NCBI RefSeq assembly: GCF_003003795.1
Contig: NZ_PVWK01000135.1
Span: 1 to 51,690, forward strand
Reading direction: 5' to 3'
DNA: 51,690 nt
Origin: Stenomitos frigidus ULC18
Lineage (GTDB): Bacteria; Cyanobacteriota; Cyanobacteriia; Leptolyngbyales; Leptolyngbyaceae
Shown: positions 1 to 7,562 of the stretch, piece by piece
Layout: each line of letters opens with the position of its first letter
How positions within the stretch are numbered: position 1 is the stretch's first letter
The notes under the pieces: model-generated
Told to the model about the DNA's origin: nothing
Seen by the model: the letters and a program-made list of their open reading frames with translations, nothing else
Database searches by the model: none
Translations under genes and position numbers: made by a program

Positions 1-35
1 TTTGCTTTAATTGCTCTATGAGGGTCATGGACTGA

Positions 36-64
36 ATGGACTGAATAATAACTACTCAGTCCAT
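36..64. other. Stem-loop near the window start
   Basis: The arms ATGGACTGA (36-44) and TCAGTCCAT (56-64) are perfect inverted repeats around an 11-nt loop, followed by a T/C-rich run. It could be a weak terminator for a gene that ends left of the window or an insertion-sequence end. I see no gene in positions 1-187. Confidence 0.3.
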
Positions 65-187
65 CCTCATTTTCTTATTCTTGTATGAAACCACCCTGCC
101 TGACCAGAGGGAAGGGGGACGTCATGCGAGTGCTGCGGCTGTTCTCTTCTTCTGGCTCAAGACTAACTGCTACGTCTTGCCTAGTAT

Positions 188-446
188 TCACTTGGTAGAC
201 TCAGGCTGCTTCCCTAGCAACCGCCCAAAACCAACCGTTGATTGGTCGTTTGGTGGTGAGGATTGACCGCTCTTGCGCTCGATTAGCCACTTTAGGAACA
301 AAGCAACCGAACCAGAGCCGACAAACAGGGAACTGATTGCTTGCCAATTTGTGGTCGCAAATTTGTTCAGCGAGTAGCCCAGGTTGCTTAGCTTTGCACA
401 ACTACGGTGCTCAATTGCCAGTACGACCAGCGCTTTTTGGACAGCT
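188..446 (-). pseudogene. Unrecognised C-terminal gene fragment fused to an IS110 scrap
   Basis: Reading leftward from about 446, one frame stays open for roughly 85 codons to a TGA at 188-190. It has no start codon of its own and begins where the IS110 similarity stops, one frame away. The translation contains a hydrophobic stretch (SSLFVGSGSVALFLKWL) and does not look like transposase. It may be the tail of a host gene cut by the IS110 element. I do not recognise it. Confidence 0.25.
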
Positions 447-660
447 GCGCGAGGGCTAAGGCCGCGGCGGCTGGGGCTTCTAGACCGCCAGTCGCTTCCA
501 TCACAACCAGCGTTGGTTGCAGTTGCTGTAAGCGTTGCACCAAAGCGGCAATGCCGGCTTCCGTATTGGCGACTTGAAACGCTTCTGCGGTGGGTCGAAT
601 GTGACCATCAAGTTGAGCCTTCGAGACATCAATCCCAACCCAATATGCGGTTTGATTCAT
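388..660 (-). pseudogene. IS110-family transposase, N-terminal fragment
   Basis: The first 70 or so residues carry the IS110 DEDD-transposase start: GIDVSK with the first catalytic Asp near residue 11, and VVMEATGG with the Glu near residue 55. A full-length IS110 transposase has 300-400 residues and a second transposase domain, both missing here. Similarity ends after ALALAQLS, and the remaining residues to the stop at 388 are out-of-frame junk. This is a 5' remnant of an old insertion lying 255 bp beyond the 3' end of the integron integrase. No partner piece was found in the window. Confidence 0.7.
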
Positions 661-915
661 GAGCTTTTTGGAGTAGACAGCATCCTGGTCGGACTCAAAC
701 TTGCACGATACGGAATCAAAGTTCCAGGCGATTGTTCGAGTTCAGTAGCCAAGGTGTGTGGTGACCCAAGCTTCTGCTCGGCTTCTAACAACCCAGTGCC
801 AATCGGTCTACCACACACTCTCAACATACAAGTGCAAGGCAGGCGATCGCCAATTAAAGATAAGAACTGGTAGACATTCACGTTGGGTGGTAGCTCGTTG
901 ATGCCCAATTCATCG

Positions 916-1887
916 TCACCCATCAAGTGGACTACGAACTCCTCGCCCACCCCGGTTTAGGACATGGGTATAAATCATGGTTGTCTTAACGTCCTTGTGC
1001 CCAAGCAACTCTTGAATCGTGCGGATGTCATACCCGTTCTCTAACAAATGAGTGGCAAAGCTGTGCCGGAAGGCGTGACAGCCAATCCGCTTGGTAAGCC
1101 TTACAGCCCTTGCTGCTTGTTTAACCGCTTTTTGTACTCCACTTTCATGCAAATGATGCCGACACATCAGCCCACTGCGTGGATCTTTGGTAAATGAACC
1201 GGATGGAAACACGTATTGCCAGATCCACTCCCGATTGGCATTGGGATATTTACGCTCCAGCGCAAAGGGCAAATTTACGGCTCCAAACCCTCTGCTCAAG
1301 TCCCGTTGGTGTTGTCGTTGGAAACCCACTAGATGATCTCGTAATTCTGCTGCGACACTCGCTGGTAGCAGCGTCACACGACTCTTGCTACCTTTGCCGT
1401 CTCTGACCACAATTTGGTGTTGGGCAAAGTCAACATCCTTGACTCGTAAGCGCAACCCTTCGCTCAAGCGAAGACCACTCCCGTACAGCAGCTTCACCAC
1501 CAATTGATAGACTCCATCACACTGCTGGATCACGGTGATTGCCTCCTGCTTGGTCAACACTGTAGGCACATACTGAGGTCGTTTCGCTCGAACAGCATCA
1601 ATGCCCGTCATTTCAAGATTGAGCATTTTGCACACTTCCCGATAGAGAAACAGCAAGGCGCTGAGAGCTTGATTTTGGGTTGAAGCGGAGACCTGCCCAT
1701 CAACGGCTAGATGGGTGAGAAATGCTTCGATTTCAGCTTTGCCCATCTCCTTTGGATGGCGCTTATTGTGGAACAGGATGTAGCGGCGAATCCATTGTAC
1801 GTAGGTTTCTTCCGTGCGGTAGGCGTAGTGCTTGAGCCGAATCGCATCCCGCACCTGATCCAGCAATTTCTTGGGAGGTGGTTGCAT
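916..1887 (-). CDS. intI: Integron integrase (tyrosine recombinase, IntI type)
   Basis: This 323-residue site-specific recombinase inserts and excises gene cassettes by recombining attI with folded single-stranded attC. The N-terminal SAM-like core-binding domain covers about residues 5-95. The catalytic domain has R140 (GSGLRLSE), H271-x-x-R274 ([10 protein letters not shown]), H297 (LLGHKDV) and nucleophile Y306 (MIYTH). Residues about 208-229 ([20 protein letters not shown]) are the extra IntI patch that separates integron integrases from XerC/D and phage integrases. The length is normal and the frame is intact, so it could be active. The start is the ATG at 1885-1887. It is divergent from the NACHT cassette, with the attI region between them, which is the classic integron arrangement. 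A LexA-like box lies just upstream. Assignment to IntI is firm from the patch and the neighbouring attC. Confidence 0.93.
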   Translation of the reverse strand: MQPPPKKLLDQVRDAIRLKHYAYRTEETYVQWIRRYILFHNKRHPKEMGKAEIEAFLTHLAVDGQVSASTQNQALSALLFLYREVCKMLNLEMTGIDAVRAKRPQYVPTVLTKQEAITVIQQCDGVYQLVVKLLYGSGLRLSEGLRLRVKDVDFAQHQIVVRDGKGSKSRVTLLPASVAAELRDHLVGFQRQHQRDLSRGFGAVNLPFALERKYPNANREWIWQYVFPSGSFTKDPRSGLMCRHHLHESGVQKAVKQAARAVRLTKRIGCHAFRHSFATHLLENGYDIRTIQELLGHKDVKTTMIYTHVLNRGGRGVRSPLDG

Positions 1888-1917
1888 AGAGATAAGTAGA
1901 TGTACCGTGTATTAAAT

Positions 1918-1931
1918 AGTACATATGCTCA
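1918..1931 (-). promoter_or_regulatory. Possible LexA (SOS) box upstream of intI
   Basis: AGTACATATGCTCA resembles the cyanobacterial/Gram-positive LexA operator RGTACNNNDGTWCB, with one mismatch in the inner core and one at the last position. It sits 31-44 bp upstream of the intI start, where an operator would act. SOS control of integrase is known from other integrons. The match is imperfect, so this is tentative. Confidence 0.3.
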
Positions 1932-1940
1932 TCCGTATAA

Positions 1941-2105
1941 GGGATCTGAAAATATGCGGAAAGATTCTAGCTAATCAGCTTAAACGGCGTATTATGCGGA
2001 AATAATCAGCATAAGTAGTGATTCGGGATCTTAGGCTGAATCGTTCTGCCTATCTACCCATTTTGGGATCTTAGGCGGAAATTTTCAGTCTAATAATAGT
2101 TAGGC
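1941..2105 (+). other. attI: Integron attI region with roughly 40-bp spaced repeats and recombination core GTTAGGC
   Basis: GTTAGGC at 2099-2105 fits the core site GTTRRRY. Cleavage would fall between G2099 and T2100, so the cassette starts TTAGGC. To its left, a T-A-(T/G)-G-C-(G/T)-G-A-A motif recurs at 1953, 1993, 2032 and 2072, about 40 bp apart. The 12-mer GGGATCTTAGGC occurs exactly at 2025 and 2065, and GGGATCT also at 1941. Such direct repeats next to the core are expected for integrase-binding sites in attI. The position, 212 bp upstream of the intI start and before the first cassette, is canonical. The role of each repeat is inferred. Confidence 0.7.
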
Positions 2106-4519
2106 GGCTTGAGTCCTCGGCGGGGACAGTGGTGGAAAATGCTTTGTCGGTATTCAGCATTAAGCTAACCTGAAGATCCCTGAGCCAGTGGAGCAATACC
2201 CCAATGTTCCTCTAAAATATTGTTAAGTGTCTTTAGTGTTTAATGCCATGACTGGGATAGAACCCTTTGTTGATCCTTTAGCAGGTGGTTTGGTTGGGAT
2301 TTTGGTGGACACTGCAAAGAAAGTTGGGGGTGGGTTCGCTCAAGTAGTAGGCGATCGCGCCAAAGCTGCTGCTGCTCTGAGGCAGTACGCTGATAAATAC
2401 GCTAATCGCTATGGGGAAGTCCGTTTTCTGGGAATGAGACAAGGTATCCCCTTGGAAGGGATTTACACCAAAGTTCGCTTTTTAGATGAGTTGAGTATTT
2501 GCAGCTTAACTTCATTAAAAGCTCTAGAACAAAATTACCGAAAGACCCAGAAACAACGTTTTCAAGCCCAGAAAACTGCTGGGTTAGATAGCTCAACGAT
2601 CGTTAATGAAAATCAATTTTTAATGGTGTTGGGCAAACCTGGCTCCGGAAAATCTACGTTTCTACGACGCACAGGACTAGAGGCACTTAAAGGAGAAAAA
2701 GGCAGTCTTAGGCATCGCTGTATTCCTGTACTTTTAGAACTGAAACGGTTTAATACTAATGAAATTGACCTTACCAAAGCGATTGCAGATGAACTATCAA
2801 ATTTTGGATTTCCTGAAACCGAAACATTCACTTTAAAATTACTAGAACAGGGTAAACTGCTGCTTTTAATGGATGGATTAGATGAAGTTCCTATAATACA
2901 TCAAGATGCTGTTATTGGAGCTATCCAGGGCTTTGTTACTCGCTATGATAGTAACCGCTATATAGCATCTTGTCGTATCGCTGCTTACCAAAGTGCCTGG
3001 AATCGTTTTCAAGATATTGAATTAGCAGATTTTGATGACGACCAGATCCAGCAATTTATTTGCAATTGGTTCCAATCTGAAGCGAATCGAGAAGTACAAG
3101 CTGCTGAAAGATTCTGGGAATCTCTGAATGATCCTAATAACGTTGCTGCAAAAGAACTAGCGCATACACCTCTGTTACTTACTCTGCTTTGCAGAATTTA
3201 TAAACATGAACAAAAATTGCCGTCGAGTCAAGCAACTTTATATCGCAAAGCATTAGACCATCTTTTAGAGGATTGGGCAAAGGAAAAAAAGCTTCAGCAA
3301 GATCCTATCTATCAGCGATTCAGCAATGAAGTAGAAAAGGATTTATTGTCTCAGATTGCTTATCAAGGTTCTGTTAATGATCAAGTTTTCTTCACTCAAG
3401 AAGAGCTGATAGAGCAGATCAAAGATTACTTGTCCGATATAGTAGATAAGCCAAAATATTTAAATGGGAAAGCAATTTTAGATGCAATTTCAATTCAACA
3501 AGGTATTCTCATTGAACGTGCTGAGTACATTTTTTCATTCTCTCATCTTGCTTTTCAGGAATATTTGACAGCCCAGTATATTGGTCGAGATTCCAGTTTA
3601 ATCAGAAACTCTTTAGAACAAAATTTAGATAATTTAAGATGGAGAGAGATATTTATTTTAATAGCTGGTTTGCTGCGTTGTGGGGATACGTTTTTAGAGC
3701 TTATGGAGGAAAGATTGCTATCCTATAATTATCTCAAAACACCTAAGCTTAGGGGACTGGCTAAATGGGTAGTTCAAGCAGTAGATGATTCAGAAGAAAA
3801 GTGCAGATCTGCCACAAAGCGGGCTGCAATATATGTGTTCATCAGTATTATCTTCGATGAGCAACGTGATGCTGGCAAGCCACATTCCTACCGAGTAAAT
3901 CATTTACTCAATGCACTCTCACCTAGCTTATTTGGTGAGATATGGGAGCTTGGATTTCCTGTCCCTGACATTAATTTTGTTGCTGAAGATGGATCGGAAA
4001 TAATATTGGATGATCGACCTGTTTATCCTGATCAAATGAATAAATATCTCCCTCTAATTCATGATAAGCCTAGTCTAGAATTTGCATGTGATTTAGTACG
4101 CAAATTTGAAGAAAACAAAATTTTTAGAAATATTGATTGTCAAGGTTTAATTTTTAAACTAGAAGCACTTCAGGATGAAGCTCCTATCGAAATTTCAGCG
4201 GTATATGCAGATGATGAAGGTTATCGATTCTATATAAATCGAATTCGGCAAGTGTGGCTCGAATCCCTTGAATTTCAGGAGGAATGGCTTGATTTACCCT
4301 ATGAAGAGTCTTACGCCTTGGCAAATTATTTATATATCAGCGAACTAATGGTTCGTTGTAAAGAAGCGGCAATACAGATATCTAGGGAAGTTTGGCAGGG
4401 AATTGAAGAGAGAATGCTGGTAATTATGGGAAGTGAAGCCACCTAACAAGTCGATGAAGCGGACGAGCGAGAGATCTTGGGGGGTTGCCGAGGTTATCTG
4501 CCGCCGCTTATCTTGGTCG
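2100..4519 (+). mobile_element. Integron gene cassette carrying a NACHT gene
   Basis: The cassette runs from the first core (cut after G2099) to the attC R' core (cut after G4519), a length of 2420 bp. As a free circle its attC would join G to TTAGGC, giving R' GTTAGGC. That complements R'' ACCTAAC at six of seven positions, one better than the junction present now (GTTAGAC). This is the relationship expected if the cassette was inserted by site-specific recombination. Typical cassettes are well under 1.5 kb, so this one is large. It is the only cassette; the next gene begins (by its 3' end) 31 bp beyond attC. Confidence 0.85.
2227..4446 (+). CDS. NACHT-domain NTPase (bacterial NLR-like, candidate anti-phage protein)
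   Basis: This 739-residue STAND ATPase has an N-terminal helical region (about 1-125) of the kind found before many cyanobacterial NACHT domains. The NACHT core follows, with Walker A GKPGSGKST at 136-144 and the NACHT-type Walker B LLLLMDGLDEV (D216, D219, E220). The conserved winged-helix motif FSHLAFQEYLTA lies near 438-449, and an unassigned C-terminal region of about 230 residues ends the protein. No nuclease, TIR or leucine-rich-repeat domain is visible. Bacterial NACHT proteins are known to give phage resistance; that role is inferred here. The GTG at 2227 or the ATG at 2248 may start translation; neither has a clear Shine-Dalgarno, and family members favour the ATG. The TAA stop (4444-4446) lies inside attC, as in true cassettes. 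The gene is visibly more A+T-rich than its neighbours, consistent with transfer. Confidence 0.9.
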   Translation: MSLVFNAMTGIEPFVDPLAGGLVGILVDTAKKVGGGFAQVVGDRAKAAAALRQYADKYANRYGEVRFLGMRQGIPLEGIYTKVRFLDELSICSLTSLKALEQNYRKTQKQRFQAQKTAGLDSSTIVNENQFLMVLGKPGSGKSTFLRRTGLEALKGEKGSLRHRCIPVLLELKRFNTNEIDLTKAIADELSNFGFPETETFTLKLLEQGKLLLLMDGLDEVPIIHQDAVIGAIQGFVTRYDSNRYIASCRIAAYQSAWNRFQDIELADFDDDQIQQFICNWFQSEANREVQAAERFWESLNDPNNVAAKELAHTPLLLTLLCRIYKHEQKLPSSQATLYRKALDHLLEDWAKEKKLQQDPIYQRFSNEVEKDLLSQIAYQGSVNDQVFFTQEELIEQIKDYLSDIVDKPKYLNGKAILDAISIQQGILIERAEYIFSFSHLAFQEYLTAQYIGRDSSLIRNSLEQNLDNLRWREIFILIAGLLRCGDTFLELMEERLLSYNYLKTPKLRGLAKWVVQAVDDSEEKCRSATKRAAIYVFISIIFDEQRDAGKPHSYRVNHLLNALSPSLFGEIWELGFPVPDINFVAEDGSEIILDDRPVYPDQMNKYLPLIHDKPSLEFACDLVRKFEENKIFRNIDCQGLIFKLEALQDEAPIEISAVYADDEGYRFYINRIRQVWLESLEFQEEWLDLPYEESYALANYLYISELMVRCKEAAIQISREVWQGIEERMLVIMGSEAT

Positions 4520-4525
4520 TTAGAC
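4441..4525 (+). other. attC: attC recombination site (59-base element)
   Basis: This 85-bp imperfect palindrome has all the conserved parts. R'' is ACCTAAC (4441-4447, fits RYYYAAC), followed by a 5-nt spacer and L'' GATGAAGCGG (4453-4462). L' is CCGCTTATC (4504-4512), followed by a 6-nt spacer and R' GTTAGAC (4519-4525, fits GTTRRRY). L'' equals the reverse complement of L' plus one extra G at 4456, the extrahelical base that polarises attC folding and tells the integrase which strand to cut. The NACHT stop codon overlaps R''. Confidence 0.92.
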
Positions 4526-4556
4526 TGCTCAATTTAATCAATGTAGGTTTCACAAA

Positions 4557-7556
4557 TTACCTTGATCCACTTCGTTCCATAGGGCGCTTGGTTCGATCAA
4601 CGGTTGCACGTGAAACAGGGGCAGCAGTGGTCATAATTCGAGTGCGACTTTGAGATTTCCAGTGCTGATACTGTAGGAGCGGGAATGATGCGACCTGTTT
4701 TGCCATTGCCCAGAAGAACACATAGCTCGCTAACAATCTCTCAAACCCAGTAAATCTTGATTCTCGAAGTTCTTCTAGCGTGATTTGGCGATCGAAAGAA
4801 GTGTCAATGTTGGAACTAGAAAGAACGATCGCATCTTGAAAGCTTTGATGTGCGATCGCTGGATCATGTCCTAGAGCAATAATCTCTGCACCTGTACTAA
4901 GGTTTTGAACTCCAATGGCTTGCTTCCCGCTCATCACAATGGCACTTTCACTCTCCTTCTGCATCGGACTCCGCCGCCCATCGGGAATGCCCAGAAAGAT
5001 CAGTGAGCCTCTGACCACTCGATGTCCATACTGGTGCAGCATATGATCTTGTGGATTCCCGCCATGCACATCTAAAGAAGCAATCCCATAACTGAGAGAA
5101 AAGAGCTTACTCACATAACATCTTAGAAGTTGATGAATCCAAGGCGCATCTCCAATAACGACAGAACGTTTCCCTGTTCGTGCTAGGAGCGGTCGATGCT
5201 GAAAATATCGCAATGCTAAACTCCAGAGCCAAGGACCAAAGATGTAAATCAGAATGTCTGCAGCGATGAGTAAAGGCAGTAAAAATCCAGGAATCGACAG
5301 GCTGGCAAAGCCAAAAATGATCCGAAATACAGTTTGAATGAATGGGATGCCTAGTCCAACTGTGAGCGCAATGTAGAGTGAGTGAATTGCCCACACAAGC
5401 GGCGCTTCAATGATATGCTGTGCCCACTTCTTACTACTTTGAAGGAGTTGAGAATAATCTGACGAGCGATTGATTTTGCCTTTCGCAGTTATCCCCACGA
5501 TCGCTTCAGCACGATTGGGGAAATCAATTTTCATTTTTTCTAGCATCAACACATCGGCGGTCGATAATGTCATGCCAAATGCACCTTGATGAGCAGGGAA
5601 TCTCGCTCTTAACTGTTTTGCAACGTGTAGCAGTAGCTCTGTTAAAGTTGCTTGAGCCGCAGCGATCGCAACGGTTGTGGGTTCTGCGGTTCGTCGTCCA
5701 CTGCCATTGATGAAAATTCGTCTCGTAAAACTTGACTCTTGATAGTAGTACTGGGAGATTGCAGTTCCCATCAGACTGCACAGCTCTCCAGTTAGGATAA
5801 AGAATTCGCGAATGTTTCCTTGAAGGTGCAATTCTTCTAGAGCATTCGTTGCTTGCAGGGTTGGGAAGGTTTGTCCAGACTGACTGATTGCAAGCACGAT
5901 CGAGGTCTTGCCCAATCGTAAACTGCCGTCGTACTGCAATCGTTGGAGAAGCTGATTTGAGGAAATGGTTTTAACCGTCAAGGCTGGACATATCAGCGTG
6001 AGATCTTGAGCAAATCGCTCACCGAGCCAAAGACTACTTTCAACTCCTGTAATCAATAAATCGATCGCGGGTGTATCCGTGACCCGCTCTAGTTTGAGGT
6101 TCTTAGCTTTCTCAATGAGTAGTTCAACTAAGTAATCTGCGGTCTGACGATTAAACGAAGTTGGATCATCCCAAGATTGCTCGATCGACTTTAGAATCTT
6201 AGGAATTTCCTGAATGTCACGTTGGACGGGATCTGCTGCATGTTCTTCCGGGGGCAGAATGTAGGAATTGCCTTGCAGCGGAATCCAGCGCTCTTCAAGT
6301 TCTGAGCTTCTCAGTTCTCGGTCTTCGAGCATTGAGTAAACGGTGATGTGATTCACGCCGACCCAGGCAATTTCGCCACCTTTCTGGTCCAGATCTAATC
6401 GATACGATCGCGGAATATGAGACAGTACCGCATCGACCGCAGCAGGTTCTGAAGCATAGACCATATAATCATCTTGAACATTGAAGCCAGTTGCAATCGG
6501 TTGTCCCCAAGCACTGACAACAAGAGTGGCTTCACTCAGAGTTGAAGCTGTGACCAAGCCGAAACTGCCGTGCGCTCTGGATAAAAAGAGTTTTGTGGCT
6601 TGATACAGATTGTTATGAAAGAAAACGTGAATTGCAGTTTTGACAAAGTTAGGAAGCCTTGCAGACCATTGTCCGATTGAATGATGCTGACTGAATGCTT
6701 GAACTAGCTCTTGCTCAAATTGATTCACATGTTTTCTCGATAGTTCAAGCATCGAACTGGCATACGGCATTAGAAGCTTACCCTGATGACTGAGAAAAAC
6801 TTTTTCTGCAATCGCACTCCACTCTTCGATCTCGACTTCAGTGGGAGCCGTATTTGGAGCATCTTTGGAGGGAGTTCTGCCACCACAGGCATCTCGCGTC
6901 GATTCTGCGATCGCAAGCTGATGTGCCAATCTTAAAGAAGCATCCCACATGCCCTGAGTGATGAGCAAATCCATCATGCCAGCAATTTTGGGAGAGTCGC
7001 CCAATGCTGCATTTGGCGTGTGTAAGACTCGTTGTAGCCAAAGTCCTAGCTCTGCATTCTCGATCGTGTTATCAAAGATTGTCCAGCCATCAAAGTCGCC
7101 GTTGTGTGTGATCCGATGATTCACTAGATGTCGACCGCAGATCCATTTTCCCTCTTCGACGCGCCAAACATTTGCAAATCGAGCAGGCATCCACTCGTGC
7201 CAGTGAGTCTCTAAAACAGCCGGTGGGCTACTGGTTGCAAATCGATAGTGCCAGATTCCTAAAACTGCAACATCTGAAGCCTTAGCGCCTTTTCCTGCGG
7301 CTTTGCGCCGAGTCTTTGAGAAAGCAGATTCTAGAGATTGAGTCAGATTTTTTCGCTTTTGATTGACAACTTTTTCGCCAACGAAAATCGCTTGATTTGC
7401 GCGATCACGAGCGAAAATAGCACCGCCGCCTGCTTGCTCTCCTCGAATTTCAGTCTCTCGACCCATTGTTTTGAAAATCTCTACCACTCGTGCGGGTAGA
7501 AGTTCAGCATCATCTTGCGGGAGCCGTTTTCCCAAAAAACCAAAATTTCCACACAT
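4557..7556 (-). CDS. Membrane-embedded GlmS-like protein: class II glutamine amidotransferase + SIS domains + TM helices
   Basis: A 999-residue protein. It starts MCGNFGF, so Cys2 becomes the N-terminal nucleophile of a class II glutaminase. The supporting motifs are present: GIWHYRFAT near residue 100 (GlmS HTRWAT equivalent) and THNGDFDG near 150. A sugar-isomerase (SIS)-like region follows, with AISQSGQTFPT near 555-565. A hydrophobic block of two or three membrane spans lies at about 720-790, and a second SIS-like part at about 795-900. Classical GlmS has about 610 residues, is soluble, and makes glucosamine-6-phosphate from fructose-6-phosphate and glutamine. The membrane insertion and large spacer between glutaminase and SIS parts make simple housekeeping GlmS unlikely. 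It is the last gene of the leftward signalling operon, 6 bp after the three-receiver gene. Substrate unknown; a regulatory or cell-envelope sugar role is inference. Confidence 0.75.
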   Translation of the reverse strand: MCGNFGFLGKRLPQDDAELLPARVVEIFKTMGRETEIRGEQAGGGAIFARDRANQAIFVGEKVVNQKRKNLTQSLESAFSKTRRKAAGKGAKASDVAVLGIWHYRFATSSPPAVLETHWHEWMPARFANVWRVEEGKWICGRHLVNHRITHNGDFDGWTIFDNTIENAELGLWLQRVLHTPNAALGDSPKIAGMMDLLITQGMWDASLRLAHQLAIAESTRDACGGRTPSKDAPNTAPTEVEIEEWSAIAEKVFLSHQGKLLMPYASSMLELSRKHVNQFEQELVQAFSQHHSIGQWSARLPNFVKTAIHVFFHNNLYQATKLFLSRAHGSFGLVTASTLSEATLVVSAWGQPIATGFNVQDDYMVYASEPAAVDAVLSHIPRSYRLDLDQKGGEIAWVGVNHITVYSMLEDRELRSSELEERWIPLQGNSYILPPEEHAADPVQRDIQEIPKILKSIEQSWDDPTSFNRQTADYLVELLIEKAKNLKLERVTDTPAIDLLITGVESSLWLGERFAQDLTLICPALTVKTISSNQLLQRLQYDGSLRLGKTSIVLAISQSGQTFPTLQATNALEELHLQGNIREFFILTGELCSLMGTAISQYYYQESSFTRRIFINGSGRRTAEPTTVAIAAAQATLTELLLHVAKQLRARFPAHQGAFGMTLSTADVLMLEKMKIDFPNRAEAIVGITAKGKINRSSDYSQLLQSSKKWAQHIIEAPLVWAIHSLYIALTVGLGIPFIQTVFRIIFGFASLSIPGFLLPLLIAADILIYIFGPWLWSLALRYFQHRPLLARTGKRSVVIGDAPWIHQLLRCYVSKLFSLSYGIASLDVHGGNPQDHMLHQYGHRVVRGSLIFLGIPDGRRSPMQKESESAIVMSGKQAIGVQNLSTGAEIIALGHDPAIAHQSFQDAIVLSSSNIDTSFDRQITLEELRESRFTGFERLLASYVFFWAMAKQVASFPLLQYQHWKSQSRTRIMTTAAPVSRATVDRTKRPMERSGSR

Positions 7557-7562
7557 AGTTAT

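Noticed and set aside
657-950. 97-residue minus-strand open frame between the IS110 scrap and intI
   Set aside because: It overlaps the 3' end of intI, has no recognisable family and no ribosome-binding site.
2106-2226. A possible second attC in the leader of the NACHT gene (AGCTAAC near 2162)
   Set aside because: The box breaks the RYYYAAC consensus and there is no paired GTTRRRY or L-box palindrome nearby.
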